From NCBI RefSeq assembly GCF_001403735.1, contig NZ_CXPG01000014.1, positions 10,001 to 74,000 on the forward strand: DNA of 64,000 nt. Reading direction: 5' to 3'. Below are positions 26,067 to 37,341 of this stretch, piece by piece. The position numbers and the translations under genes were made by a program. The notes beneath the pieces are model-generated. The model was not told where the DNA came from and did no database searches. It worked only from the letters and a program-made list of their open reading frames with translations. Origin of the DNA: Jannaschia rubra. Its GTDB lineage: Bacteria > Pseudomonadota > Alphaproteobacteria > Rhodobacterales > Rhodobacteraceae. The number at the start of each line of letters is the position of its first letter. Position 1 is the stretch's first letter.

Positions 26067-28226
26067 ATGGCCAAGTCCGCCAAGACACGCCTGGTCGCAG
26101 ACAAGCGGCGCAGCGCCCCTCCGGCGGCCAAACCCGCCCCGAAGAAGCGTGTCCGCCGCAAACCCGCGCGCCGTCCGCGCGGCCTTTTGGGCTGGCTGCT
26201 GGCGCCGGTGCGCTTCCTGCTCCGTCTGGCCTTCGCGGTCGCCTGGCGCGGTGCGGCGGTGGTCGCGCTGATCCTCGCGGTGGCGACGATCTGGAACTAC
26301 ACCCGCATCCCCGACATGGCGACGCTGGCCGACGGGCGGGCGCGCGGCTCGGTCACGCTTCAGGACCGCGAGGGACGCACCTTCGCCTGGCGCGGCGACA
26401 ACTACGGCGGGCTCGTCACCATGGACGGTGTGGCGCCAGTGCTGGCTCAGGCCGTGATCGCCTCGGAGGACAAGCGGTTCTACGGCCATATGGGCGTAAG
26501 CCCGCGTGGCATCGCGGGTGCCATGCGGACGAACATCGCGGCGGGGCGGGGGCCGTTCTCCGGCTCGGGCGGCTCGACCATCACGCAGCAGGTCGCGAAG
26601 CTTCTCTGCCTCGGGCAGGACTGGGACCCCTCGCTCGGCATGACCGAGGCGGAGTTCGAAGACGACTGCCGCGCCGGCTCCGTCTGGCGCAAGCTCAAGG
26701 AAATTCCCTATGCCTTCGCGCTGGAGGCCAAGTTCACCAAGGACGAGATCCTGGCGATCTATCTCAATCGCGCCTATCTCGGCGCCGGCGCCCGGGGCTT
26801 CGCGGCGGCCAGCCAGCGCTATTTCGGCAAGTCGGTGGCGCAGCTCGACGCGGCCGAGGCGGCGATGCTCTCGGGCCTGCTGCCCGCGCCGTCCTATTAC
26901 GCGCCGACGAACAACCTGCAACGCGCGCAGGACCGCGCCGAGACCGTGCTGCGGCTGATGCGCGACCAGGGCTATCTCAGCACCGCGGAGTTCACCCATG
27001 CGGTCGAGACCCCCGCCACCCTGTCGCCCGCCGCGCGCCAGGACACCGGCGGCTATTTCGCCGACTGGGTCATGTCCGACGGCCCCGATTTCCTGACCGA
27101 CGACACGACCGAGGACGTGATCGTCCGCACCACGCTGGACCAGCGCATCCAGAAAGCGGCGGAGGAGGCGCTGGCCGAGGTCTTCGCCACCAAGGTCTCG
27201 CCCGGGTCGGAGGCGCAGGCGGCAATCGTGGTGATGTCCGCCGACGGTGCCGTGCGCGCCATGGTGGGCGGGCGCGACACGCGGGGCGGCGGGCAGTTCA
27301 ACCGCGCCATCCAGGCGGTCCGCCAGACCGGCTCCAGCTTCAAGCCGTTCGTCTATGCCGCCGCCCTCGATCTCGGCAGCCGGTTCGACGACTTCATCCT
27401 CGACGCGCCGCTCACCATCCAGGTACCGGGGTCCGGGCCCTGGTCGCCCGAGAATTACACCCGCAACTATTCCGGCGACGTCACGCTTACCGAGTCGCTG
27501 GCGCGATCGCTCAACACCTCGACGGTGCGCCTGTCGCAGCAGGTGGGCCTCGACATCGTGCGGAACGTCGCGCGCCAGTTCGGAATCGACAGCGACCTGG
27601 CCGAAGGCCCCGCGCTGGCCCTCGGCGTCAGCGAATCGACCCTGCTCGAGATGACGGGCGCCTATGCCGGAATCCTGAACGGCGGCACCTCGGTCACGCC
27701 CTACGGCCTGACCTCGCTGACGCTGCGCGGCGACACCGATCCGCTGCTGGACCACGACAGCGGGCTGGGCGAGCGGGTGATCCAGGAACAGGCGGCGCGG
27801 CAGCTCATCTACATGATGTACCGCGGGATCGAGGACGGCACCGGCCAGCGCGCCCAGCTGCCCGACGGCCGGCCCGCCGCGGGCAAGACTGGCACGACGC
27901 AGGCCGCGCGCGACGCCTGGTTCATCGGCTTCACCGGCGACTACGTCGCGGGCGTCTGGATGGGCTACGACGACAACACGCCGCTCAAGGGCGTGACCGG
28001 CGGCGGCCTTCCGGCCGAGATCTGGCGCGAGACCATGATGCGCGTCCACGATGGCCTGCCGATCCGGCCCCTGCCCATGATCGACCCGGCCGCGGAGGCC
28101 CGACCCGCCCCCCAGATCGTCCGCCAGGACCCCGTCCCGGAAGCGCAGCTGCCGGCCGAGCGGGAACCCGACCTGGCGGAACGCATCCTGATGGACGTGC
28201 TCGGCGGAATCTTCCGGCGGAATTGA
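26067..28226 (+). CDS. class A penicillin-binding protein (PBP1A family)
   Basis: A bifunctional peptidoglycan synthase of 719 residues: basic cytoplasmic tail, one membrane helix (about residues 60-80), glycosyltransferase domain with EDKRFYGHMG (about 133), GGSTITQQVAKLL, RKLKEIPYAFALE and LAIYLNRAYLGAG, then a transpeptidase domain with the SxxK serine in TGSSFKPFVY (about 421), SLNTST and KTGTTQ (about 606). It polymerises and crosslinks glycan strands on the periplasmic side. The protein is shorter than E. coli PBP1a and lacks its extra OB domain. ATG at 26067 is preceded immediately by an in-frame GTG that could also serve as start. Confidence 0.94.
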   Translation: MAKSAKTRLVADKRRSAPPAAKPAPKKRVRRKPARRPRGLLGWLLAPVRFLLRLAFAVAWRGAAVVALILAVATIWNYTRIPDMATLADGRARGSVTLQDREGRTFAWRGDNYGGLVTMDGVAPVLAQAVIASEDKRFYGHMGVSPRGIAGAMRTNIAAGRGPFSGSGGSTITQQVAKLLCLGQDWDPSLGMTEAEFEDDCRAGSVWRKLKEIPYAFALEAKFTKDEILAIYLNRAYLGAGARGFAAASQRYFGKSVAQLDAAEAAMLSGLLPAPSYYAPTNNLQRAQDRAETVLRLMRDQGYLSTAEFTHAVETPATLSPAARQDTGGYFADWVMSDGPDFLTDDTTEDVIVRTTLDQRIQKAAEEALAEVFATKVSPGSEAQAAIVVMSADGAVRAMVGGRDTRGGGQFNRAIQAVRQTGSSFKPFVYAAALDLGSRFDDFILDAPLTIQVPGSGPWSPENYTRNYSGDVTLTESLARSLNTSTVRLSQQVGLDIVRNVARQFGIDSDLAEGPALALGVSESTLLEMTGAYAGILNGGTSVTPYGLTSLTLRGDTDPLLDHDSGLGERVIQEQAARQLIYMMYRGIEDGTGQRAQLPDGRPAAGKTGTTQAARDAWFIGFTGDYVAGVWMGYDDNTPLKGVTGGGLPAEIWRETMMRVHDGLPIRPLPMIDPAAEARPAPQIVRQDPVPEAQLPAEREPDLAERILMDVLGGIFRRN

Positions 28227-28286
28227 CGAAATATTCATGTTAAGGGGCCACGAACCCCGAACGACCCGCAGCGGAGCCCCCACGGC

Positions 28287-30028
<1,742 letters not shown>

Positions 30029-30032
<4 letters not shown>

Positions 30033-31327
30033 GCGCGCCCGGCCGCTGGTCCGCCGTCCGCCCCATGACGCTGGGGCTGCTGGGGCTGCTTTTGCTGTTC
30101 GGCGGCTTCGGCACCTGGGCGGTGATGGCCGACATCTCGGGCGCCATCGTGTCGTCCGGCCGCGTCGCCGTCGACAGCAACCGCCAGGTCGTCCAGCACC
30201 CCGACGGCGGCGTCGTGACCGAGATCCTGGTGCGCGAGGGCGACCGGGTGGAGGCAGGCGAGGTGCTGATCCGCCTCGACCCGACCGACCTGCGCTCGCA
30301 GGCCGACATCCTGCGCGGCCAGCTTCAGGAGATCGCGGCCCGCACCGCACGCCTGACGGCCGAACGCGACGACCTCGAGGAAGTGACCTTCTCCGACGAC
30401 CTGCTGGAAGCGGCCCGGACGAACGCCGACGTTGCCGACATGATCGAAGGCCAGCGCAACCTCTTCGACGCCCGCGCCGAGACCCGCGCCCAAGAGGTCG
30501 AGCAACTCGCCCGCCGCAAGGAACAGATCGCGAGCCAGGTCGACGGCATCGCCGCCCAGTCGGAGGCGCTGGAGCTGCAACTGGGCTTCATCCGCGAGGA
30601 ACTCGACGCGCAGAAAAGCCTGCTGGAGCGCGGGCTGGCCCAGGCGCCCCGCGTCCTCAATCTTCAGCGGGAGGAAGCCGCGCTCCTGGGGCAGGCGGGG
30701 GAATTCACGGCCACCGTGGCCGAGTTGCGGGGCCGCACCACCGAAATCGACCTCGAGATCCTGAAACTGCGGACGCAGGCGCGCGAAGGTGCCATCACCG
30801 AACTGCGCGACCTCCAGTTCCGCCAGATCGAACTGGCCGAGCAGTACCGCGCCATCCTGCAACGGATGTCCCGGCTCGACATCACCGCGCCGGTGGACGG
30901 CGTCGTCTACGACATGCAGGTCTTCGCCGAACGCAGCGTGATCCGCGCCGCCGAACCGGTGCTCTATCTCGTGCCCCAGGACCGGCCCCTGGTGATCCAG
31001 ACGCGGGTCGACCCGATCCATATCGACCAGGTCTTCCCCGGCCAGCCCGCGACCCTGCGCCTGCCCACCTTCGACGCGCGCACCACGCCGGAGCTGTTCG
31101 GCTCCATCGTCCGGGTTTCGCCCGACGCCTTCACCGACGAGCAGACCGGCGCCACCTACTATCAGGCCGAAGTCCTGCCCGACGAGGGCGAGATCGACCG
31201 CCTGGGCGATCTGGTGCTGCTGCCGGGAATGCCGGTCGAGGCCTATCTGCGGACCGACGACCGCAGCCCGCTGGCCTATCTGGTCAAGCCGCTGGCCGAC
31301 TACTTCAACCGCGCCTTCCGGGAGTGA
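30029..31327 (+). CDS. HlyD family type I secretion adaptor
   Basis: The periplasmic adaptor that links the ABC transporter to a TolC-type outer membrane channel. The 432-residue protein has a short cytoplasmic N-terminus, one membrane helix (about residues 12-35), a half-lipoyl motif [19 protein letters not shown], a long coiled coil (about residues 85-275) with heptad-like Leu/Glu/Arg pattern, and a C-terminal beta barrel with [20 protein letters not shown]. Coupled by ATGA to the ATPase gene. A 14-base tandem duplication spans its stop codon. Confidence 0.94.
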
Positions 31328-31347
31328 TGGGCCGGGAGTGATGGGCC
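31320..31347 (+). repeat. 14-base tandem duplication at the hlyD stop
   Basis: GGGAGTGATGGGCC occurs twice in direct succession (31320-31333 and 31334-31347) followed by GGG. The TGA stop of the HlyD gene is inside the first copy; a second TGA, in another frame, is in the second copy. This is a probable replication-slippage duplication. Confidence 0.9.
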
Positions 31348-31417
31348 GGGCGGCGCTTGGCATCCCGCGCCGCCCGTGTCAGCAAAGGGACGACCAACCG
31401 ACAGGAGCCTGCGTCCC

Positions 31418-31873
31418 ATGTCCTTCACCGAAACCCTCGCCCGCATGGGCGTCACCCTGCCCGATGCCCCCGCGCCGGCCGCGAACTACGTCCCCGCGAT
31501 CCGGGCGGGCGACCTGCTGTTCGTCTCGGGGCAGATCTCCAGCGGCCCGGACGGCCTCATCAAGGGGCGGCTGGGTGACGGCATGTCCATCGAGGACGGC
31601 GCCGCCGCCGCGCGCCACTGCGCCATCAGCCTGCTGGCGCAGGTCCGCACCGCGATGGACGGCGATCTCGATCGGTTGCAGCAGGTGGTGAAACTCACCG
31701 GCTTCGTGAATTGCACCCCCGATTTCACCGACCAGCCCAAGGTCATCAACGGCGCCTCCGACTTCCTGGTCGAGGCCCTGGGCGAGTCCGGCCGCCACAG
31801 CCGCTCGGCCGTGGGCGCGGTCCTGCCTTTCGGCGTCGCGGTCGAGATCGAAGGCATCTTCCGCGTCCGATGA
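31418..31873 (+). CDS. RidA family protein
   Basis: A 151-residue member of the RidA/YjgF family. RidA proper hydrolyses reactive enamine/imine intermediates of PLP enzymes; this longer subgroup (about 150 residues, with VNCTPDFTDQPKVINGASD) is common in alphaproteobacteria and its substrates are less certain. The conserved Arg lies in RHSRSAVGAVLPFGVAVEIE. ACAGGAG precedes the ATG at 31418. The stop overlaps the start of the glycerophosphodiesterase gene by ATGA, starting a run of closely packed genes that extends through mscS. Confidence 0.9.
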   Translation: MSFTETLARMGVTLPDAPAPAANYVPAIRAGDLLFVSGQISSGPDGLIKGRLGDGMSIEDGAAAARHCAISLLAQVRTAMDGDLDRLQQVVKLTGFVNCTPDFTDQPKVINGASDFLVEALGESGRHSRSAVGAVLPFGVAVEIEGIFRVR

Positions 31874-32616
31874 CCCTGCCCGCGGCCTTCCTGCGCGGGC
31901 ACATCGCGCACCGCGGCCTGCACGGCCCGGACCGGCCGGAGAACTCCATGGCGGCTTTCCGGGCCGCCATCGACCAGGGCCTCGCCATCGAACTCGACGT
32001 GCAGCCATCGTCCGACGGCGTCGCCATGGCCTTCCACGATACGGACCTGCACCGGCTGACCGGACAGGCAGGGCGCACCGACGGAACCGACGCCGACACG
32101 CTGTCGCGGACGCGGCTTCTGGGCGGCGATGGCGGCGTGCCCCGCCTGTCCGAAGTGCTGGCGCTGATCGCGGGCCGCGTGCCCTTGCTGATCGAGATCA
32201 AGGACCAGGACGGCGCCATGGGCTCCGACGTGGGGCCGCTGGAGCGCGCGGTGATCGACGCGCTCGACGGCTATGCGGGCGACGTGGCGGTCATGTCCTT
32301 CAACCCCCATTCCGTCGATGTCTTCCGGCGCGAGGCGCCGCACATCCCCCGCGGCCTCGTGACCGCGCCCTTTCACGCGCACCAATGGCCCGACCTGCCC
32401 GACGCCACCCGCGCGCACCTTGCCGCCATCGCCGATTTCGACCGTACGGGCGCGTCCTTCGTCAGCCATCAGGCCGATGCGCTCGACATGCCCGTCGTGG
32501 CCGAACTGCGCGCACGGGGCGTGCCGGTCCTCTGCTGGACCGTCCGTTCCCCGGCGGAGGAGGCGCTGACCCGCCGCCATGCCGATGCCGTCACCTTCGA
32601 GGGCTACTTGCCTTGA
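31870..32616 (+). CDS. glycerophosphodiester phosphodiesterase
   Basis: GDPD enzymes hydrolyse deacylated phospholipids (glycerophosphodiesters) to glycerol-3-phosphate and an alcohol. The 248-residue protein has the TIM-barrel signature at its N-terminus, IAHRGLHGPDRPENSMAAF, with the catalytic His and metal ligand Glu, then ELDVQPSSDGVAMAFHDTDL with the second catalytic His, and VPLLIEIKD. No signal peptide is visible, so it is a cytoplasmic form of the UgpQ type. It overlaps ridA by four bases and precedes the acyltransferase-like gene by 25 bases. Confidence 0.92.
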   Translation: MTLPAAFLRGHIAHRGLHGPDRPENSMAAFRAAIDQGLAIELDVQPSSDGVAMAFHDTDLHRLTGQAGRTDGTDADTLSRTRLLGGDGGVPRLSEVLALIAGRVPLLIEIKDQDGAMGSDVGPLERAVIDALDGYAGDVAVMSFNPHSVDVFRREAPHIPRGLVTAPFHAHQWPDLPDATRAHLAAIADFDRTGASFVSHQADALDMPVVAELRARGVPVLCWTVRSPAEEALTRRHADAVTFEGYLP

Positions 32617-32641
32617 CGCGCCCGCGCCCCACCTGACGCGG

Positions 32642-33823
32642 ATGTCCGAGACCCAGATCGAGATCAGCGTCCTGCCTTCGCTGGAGGCCATCGACGCCGC
32701 CCAGTGGGATGCCTGCGCCCGTGCCACGGGCGACGGCCCCCCGCCCGACCCCTTCACCACCCACCGCTTCCTCGGTGCGCTGGAAACCAGCGGCAGCGTC
32801 GGCCCCGGCACCGGCTGGCAACCGCAGCATCTGGTCGCACGGGCGAACGGGCAGGTCATCGCCTGCGCGCCGATGTACGCCAAGGGCCACAGCCAGGGCG
32901 AATACATCTTCGACCACGCCTGGGCGCAGGCCTGGGAACGCGCGGGCGGCGATTACTACCCCAAGCTGCAGATCGCCGTGCCCTTCACACCCGCGACCGG
33001 TCCCCGCTTCCTGCTGCGTCCGGGCCTGGAGCAGGTCGGGTTCGAGGCGCTTGTGCGCGGCGCCACGCAGCTCACCGACGCGAACGACCTATCGTCGCTG
33101 CACGTCACCTTCTGCACCGAGGCCGAGCGCGCGGCGGGCGAGGCGATGGGTCTTCTGGGCCGGTCCAGCCAGCAGTACCACTGGTTCAACGACGGCTACG
33201 CCAGTTTCGACGACTTCCTCGCCGCGCTCTCCAGCCGCAAGCGCAAGACCATCCGCCGCGAACGCGCCGTGGCGCAGGGCTTCGGCGGCACGATCCGGTC
33301 CTATACCGGCGATGCCATTCGCCCCGAGCACTGGGACGCCTTCTGGCGGTTCTATCAGGATACGGGCGCGCGCAAATGGGGCCGCCCCTATCTGACCCGC
33401 GCCTTCTTCGACGAGATCCAGGCCCACATGCGCGACGACGTGCTGCTGGTGCTGGCCGAACGGGGCGGCGTGCCCGTGGCGGGCGCGCTGAACTTCATCG
33501 GGCGGGACGTGCTCTACGGCCGTTACTGGGGCGCTGTCGAACATCACCCGATGCTGCATTTCGAGCTCTGCTACTATCAGGCCATCGACCATGCCATCGC
33601 CCGCGGTCAGGGCCGCGTCGAGGCGGGCGCGCAGGGCGAACACAAGCTCGCCCGCGGGTATCGTCCCGTCACCTGCCACAGCCTGCACCACATCCCCAAC
33701 GCGGGCTTCCGCCGCGCGGTGGAGCAATTCACAACGGCCGAGGCCCGCGCCGTCGAACAGGACATCGAGGTGCTGACCGCCTGGGGCCCCTTCAGGCGCA
33801 ACACGGTGGAGGAACAGGAATGA
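32642..33823 (+). CDS. GNAT/FemX-like protein of the COG3146 family
   Basis: The 393-residue cytoplasmic protein belongs to the conserved COG3146 (PF04339) family, an acyl-CoA N-acyltransferase-like fold related to FemAB proteins. Recognisable blocks are [65 protein letters not shown] and [16 protein letters not shown]. The family is sometimes called peptidogalycan biosynthesis protein, but no reaction has been shown for it as far as I know. The ATG at 32642 was selected by family length. It overlaps the pterin dehydratase by ATGA. Confidence 0.87.
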   Translation: MSETQIEISVLPSLEAIDAAQWDACARATGDGPPPDPFTTHRFLGALETSGSVGPGTGWQPQHLVARANGQVIACAPMYAKGHSQGEYIFDHAWAQAWERAGGDYYPKLQIAVPFTPATGPRFLLRPGLEQVGFEALVRGATQLTDANDLSSLHVTFCTEAERAAGEAMGLLGRSSQQYHWFNDGYASFDDFLAALSSRKRKTIRRERAVAQGFGGTIRSYTGDAIRPEHWDAFWRFYQDTGARKWGRPYLTRAFFDEIQAHMRDDVLLVLAERGGVPVAGALNFIGRDVLYGRYWGAVEHHPMLHFELCYYQAIDHAIARGQGRVEAGAQGEHKLARGYRPVTCHSLHHIPNAGFRRAVEQFTTAEARAVEQDIEVLTAWGPFRRNTVEEQE

Positions 33824-34101
33824 CCCGACCGCAGATCCCCGACACCGCCATCCCCGACGGCTGGACGCGCGACGGCGACGCCATCGCCCGCCGCTTCACC
33901 TTCGCGAACTTTTCGCAGGCCTGGGGGTTCATGTCCCGCGTGGCGCTCCTGGCCGAGGCCGCCGATCACCATCCCGACTGGCGCAACGTCTGGAACCGGG
34001 TGGACATCCGGCTGACGACGCACGATGCCGGCGGCCTGACGGCGAAGGACACCGACCTCGCCCGCGCGATCAACGACCTGAAAGACGACCACCGCACATG
34101 A
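33820..34101 (+). CDS. pterin-4a-carbinolamine dehydratase
   Basis: A 93-residue PCD/DCoH protein, which dehydrates 4a-hydroxytetrahydrobiopterin formed by aromatic amino acid hydroxylases, or has a related role in molybdopterin or regulator chemistry in bacteria without such hydroxylases. The motif [18 protein letters not shown] carries the catalytic histidines, followed by [15 protein letters not shown]. It overlaps both neighbours by four bases (ATGA). No phenylalanine hydroxylase gene is in the window, so the physiological substrate is open. Confidence 0.92.
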   Translation: MTRPQIPDTAIPDGWTRDGDAIARRFTFANFSQAWGFMSRVALLAEAADHHPDWRNVWNRVDIRLTTHDAGGLTAKDTDLARAINDLKDDHRT

Positions 34102-34946
34102 ACGACTTCCTCTCGACCGAAATCTACGCCGGGCGCACGCTGGGCGATTTCATCTCGCTCGAATTCCTGGCCAGCATCTTCGGCAGCATCCTCGCCGCCA
34201 TCCTCGTGCTGTTCGCGGGCTTCCTCATCGCCGGCTGGACCGCCCGCCGGATCGAGGGCATCGCGCGCAAGCATCCCCGCCTCGACGCCACGCTGTTCGA
34301 CTTCCTGGCCAATATCGCGCGCTATGCGATCATCGGCCTGTCGTTCCTGATCGTCCTCAACACCTTCGGCATCCAGACGACCTCCCTCGTGGCGGTCATC
34401 GGTGCGGCGGGCCTCGCCATCGGCCTCGCCCTGCAGGGGACGCTGTCGAACGTGGCGGCCGGCGTCATGCTCATCTTCTTCCGGCCGCTCAAGGTGGGGG
34501 ACTATGTCACCATCAACGGCGAATCGGGCACGGTGAAGTCGATCAACCTGAACTTCACCGAGCTCGCCAGCATCGGGAACTTCCAGATCATCATCCCCAA
34601 TTCCGAGGTCTGGGGGAACACGATCATCAACTATTCCGCCTATGACACGCGGCAGGCGGAATGGACGTTCCAGGTTGCCTATTCCGCCGATCTGGAACTG
34701 GCCGAACGGGTGATCCACGACACGATCACATCCGACCCGCGCTTCCTACCGGACCCGCCGCCCCTCATCAAGGTGACGGAACTGGGGGCGAGCAGCGTGG
34801 ACATTCTCGTGCGGGCCTGGGTGGCACGCGCGGACTTCTTCATCTTTTCCAAGGACATGACGCGCGAGGTCAAGCTGGCTCTCGACCGTGCGGGGGTCGA
34901 GATTCCGTTCCCCAACCGCACCGTCCACATCGTGCGCGACGACTGA
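34098..34946 (+). CDS. small-conductance mechanosensitive channel (MscS family)
   Basis: The 282-residue inner-membrane channel has three membrane helices (about residues 22-48, 70-90, 95-118); the third carries the Gly/Ala-rich pore sequence [21 protein letters not shown] typical of MscS. The beta domain follows with [19 protein letters not shown] and [17 protein letters not shown]. It releases solutes on hypo-osmotic shock. Length is close to E. coli MscS (286). It is the last gene of the ridA-gdpd-COG3146-pcd-mscS run. Confidence 0.95.
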   Translation: MNDFLSTEIYAGRTLGDFISLEFLASIFGSILAAILVLFAGFLIAGWTARRIEGIARKHPRLDATLFDFLANIARYAIIGLSFLIVLNTFGIQTTSLVAVIGAAGLAIGLALQGTLSNVAAGVMLIFFRPLKVGDYVTINGESGTVKSINLNFTELASIGNFQIIIPNSEVWGNTIINYSAYDTRQAEWTFQVAYSADLELAERVIHDTITSDPRFLPDPPPLIKVTELGASSVDILVRAWVARADFFIFSKDMTREVKLALDRAGVEIPFPNRTVHIVRDD

Positions 34947-34979
34947 CGGACGGGGCGTCGTGCCCCGCCCGCCCCGGCC

Positions 34980-35468
34980 TCAGAGCTCGGCCAGCAACGC
35001 CTCGCCGCCGGACGTGTCGCAGACGCCGGGATTGTCCTCGACGTGCAGGGTGCGGATCACACCGTCCTCGACCAGCATCGCATATCGCTTCGACCGGTTG
35101 ACCAGCCCCTTCGGCGGGGCCGAGAAGGTCATGCCCACCGCGCGGGTGAAGGCGCCCTCGGGGTCGGCCAGCATGTGCAGCCCCGCCTCCGCCGCGCCGG
35201 TGGACTTGGCCCAGGCATCCATGACGAAGGGGTCGTTCACGGCCACGCAGACGATGGTGTCCACGCCCTTCTGCGCGAAATCGTCCTTCGTGCGGATGAA
35301 GCTCGGGACATGCGACGTGGTGCAGGTGCCGGTATAGGCGCCGGGCACCGCGAACAGGGCGATGGTCTTGCCAGCCGCCAGCCTGCCCAGCGACACCGTC
35401 TCCGGCCCCCCCTCGCCCAGCCGCATCAGCTCGGCCTCGGGCAGCTTGTCACCTTCGGAAATGGCCAT
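34980..35468 (-). CDS. peroxiredoxin (Prx5/AhpE-like, redoxin)
   Basis: A 162-residue thiol peroxidase of the Prx5 group that reduces hydrogen peroxide and alkyl hydroperoxides. The peroxidatic Cys49 lies in VPGAYTGTCTTSHVPSF; a C-terminal Cys in DNPGVCDTSGGEALL is the likely resolving cysteine. Glutaredoxin or thioredoxin would be the reductant. The start at 35468 has GAGGAG upstream; the residues before it in the open frame are not family-like. It is convergent with mscS, with about 33 bases between stops, and divergent from the FAD reductase. Confidence 0.93.
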   Translation of the reverse strand: MAISEGDKLPEAELMRLGEGGPETVSLGRLAAGKTIALFAVPGAYTGTCTTSHVPSFIRTKDDFAQKGVDTIVCVAVNDPFVMDAWAKSTGAAEAGLHMLADPEGAFTRAVGMTFSAPPKGLVNRSKRYAMLVEDGVIRTLHVEDNPGVCDTSGGEALLAEL

Positions 35469-35543
35469 GAAACGCCTCCTCGCGTTTGAAGTTTCCACGC
35501 GCCGGTTATAGCTGTCCGCCCATCCCGCCACCAGTGAGGCCGC

Positions 35544-36749
35544 ATGGATCATATCGCCGTCATCGGCGCCGGACAGGCCGGGGCCACCCTTGTCGAGACG
35601 CTGCGCAAGCAGGGCTTCGATCGCCGCATCACGCTCTGGGGCGACGAACCGCTGCCCCCCTATCAGCGCCCTCCGCTCTCCAAGGGGTATCTATTGGGCG
35701 AGATGGCGCGCGACCGCCTGCTGCTCCGGCCCGCGTCCTTCTACGACGATCAGCGGATCGAACTGCATACGGGCAGCCCCGTCCTGTCCATCGACCCCGC
35801 CGCCCGCACCCTGACCCACGGGGGCGGCACGATGGCCTGGGACGCGCTGGCGTTGACCACGGGATCGCGCCCCCGGACACTGCCCGCGACCGTCGGCGGC
35901 ACGCTCGGCGGCGTCTTTACCGTCCGCACGCTGGCCGACATCGACGCCATGGCGCCCGCCTTCCGCGAGGGCGCGCATCTTCTGGTCGTGGGCGGCGGCT
36001 ACATCGGGCTGGAGGCGGCGGCCGTCGCCCGCAAGCGGGGCCTGCGCGTCACCCTGATCGAATCCGCCGACCGCCTGCTGTCGCGCGTCTCCAGCCCCGA
36101 AACCGCCCGCTGGTTCGCCGAAAAGCACCGCGCGGAGGGCGTCACCATCCGCGAGAATGCCACGCTGGAACGGCTCACCGGAACCGGCCGCGTCGACGGC
36201 GCGGTGCTTTCCGACGGCACGCATCTTTCGGTCGATGCGGTGGTCTGCGGCATCGGCATCCTGCCCGACGTGTCGCTGGCGCAGGCGGCAGGCCTCGTCA
36301 TCGACGACGGCATCGCGGTGGACGGCCAAGGGCGTACCTCGGCCGCCGGCATCTGGGCCGCGGGCGACTGCTGCTCCTTCCCGTGGCGGGGGGGGCGGCT
36401 GCGCCTCGAATCCGTGCCCCATGCCATCGACCAGGCGGGCGTCGTGGCGCGCAACATCCTGGGCGCGGAGGAGACCTATGAACCCCGTCCGTGGTTCTGG
36501 TCCGACCAATACGACGTCAAGCTGCAGATCGCGGGCCTCAACACCGGCTACGACCGCGTCGTGGTCCGCGACGGCGACGGCCGGTCGCATTGGTATTTCC
36601 ACGGCGACACCCTGCTGGCCGTCGACGCCATGAACGACGCCCGCGCCTACATGGTGGGCAAGCGCCTGATCGAGGCGGAGCAGTCGCCTGACCCCGCCGC
36701 CGTGGCCGACCCGCAGGTGCCGGTCAAATCGCTGCTGCCCGCCGCATGA
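35544..36749 (+). CDS. NAD(P)/FAD-dependent ferredoxin reductase-like oxidoreductase
   Basis: A 401-residue flavoprotein of the rhodocoxin/putidaredoxin reductase family. The FAD Rossmann motif IGAGQAGATLVETLRKQGFD is at residues 6-25; PPYQRPPLSKGYLLG is the family's active-site loop; the NAD(P) motif VVGGGYIGLEAAAVARKRG is near 150; the second FAD motif is AAGIWAAGDCCSFPW; a C-terminal reductase domain follows (RPWFWSDQYDVKLQIAG). Such enzymes reduce 2Fe-2S ferredoxins for P450s or dioxygenases. No ferredoxin gene is adjacent. It overlaps rsmD by ATGA. Confidence 0.92.
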   Translation: MDHIAVIGAGQAGATLVETLRKQGFDRRITLWGDEPLPPYQRPPLSKGYLLGEMARDRLLLRPASFYDDQRIELHTGSPVLSIDPAARTLTHGGGTMAWDALALTTGSRPRTLPATVGGTLGGVFTVRTLADIDAMAPAFREGAHLLVVGGGYIGLEAAAVARKRGLRVTLIESADRLLSRVSSPETARWFAEKHRAEGVTIRENATLERLTGTGRVDGAVLSDGTHLSVDAVVCGIGILPDVSLAQAAGLVIDDGIAVDGQGRTSAAGIWAAGDCCSFPWRGGRLRLESVPHAIDQAGVVARNILGAEETYEPRPWFWSDQYDVKLQIAGLNTGYDRVVVRDGDGRSHWYFHGDTLLAVDAMNDARAYMVGKRLIEAEQSPDPAAVADPQVPVKSLLPAA

Positions 36750-37291
36750 GAATTGTGGGCGGCCTCTGGCGCGGGCGGCGGCTGACCCCGGTGGGTCAGG
36801 GCGATGCGGCCGCGCACCTGCGACCCACGGCCGACCGCGTGCGCGAGTCGATCTTCAACCTGCTCCTCAACGGCGGCCATGCCGACCGGCTCGACGGCAC
36901 GCGCGTCCTCGACGTCTTCGCGGGCACCGGCGCCCTGGGGCTGGAGGCGCTGAGCCGCGGCGCGGCGACCGCCACCTTCATCGAACAGGGCCGCCGCGCC
37001 CAGGCCATCCTGCGCGCCAACATCGCCCTGCTCGACGCCCCCGCCCGCGTCCTGCCCCGCGACGCGCGCAAGCCGGGGCCGGGCACGCCCCACGACCTGC
37101 TGTTCCTCGACCCACCCTATGGCAAGGGCCTGGGCGAAGCGGCCGTCGCGGCCCTCCTCTCCGCCGGCTGGATCGCCCCCGGCGCGCTGGTGGTGTGGGA
37201 GGAGGCGACGCCCCCCGCCCTCGGCCCCCTCACCCCCGTGGACCAGCGCCGCTACGGCGACACGCTGGTGACGCTCGCCACCGCGCCCTGA
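36746..37291 (+). CDS. rsmD: RsmD, 16S rRNA (guanine(966)-N2)-methyltransferase
   Basis: RsmD methylates G966 in the small ribosomal subunit. The 181-residue protein opens with MRIVGGLWRGRRL and has the RsmD-typical RPTADRVRESIFNLL, SAM motif VLDVFAGTGALGLEALSRGA, and catalytic LLFLDPPYGKGLG. Length is normal. Overlaps the reductase gene by four bases, and is followed after about 50 bases by recQ. Confidence 0.95.
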   Translation: MRIVGGLWRGRRLTPVGQGDAAAHLRPTADRVRESIFNLLLNGGHADRLDGTRVLDVFAGTGALGLEALSRGAATATFIEQGRRAQAILRANIALLDAPARVLPRDARKPGPGTPHDLLFLDPPYGKGLGEAAVAALLSAGWIAPGALVVWEEATPPALGPLTPVDQRRYGDTLVTLATAP

Positions 37292-37341
37292 TCGCCCGCT
37301 CACGCCTTGCCCGCGGCGGCCCCATGTGTGATTCCCCCACC

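Noticed and set aside
34951-34967. Terminator between mscS and the peroxiredoxin gene
   Set aside because: A 6-bp GC stem with 5-base loop is present but no T run follows on either strand.
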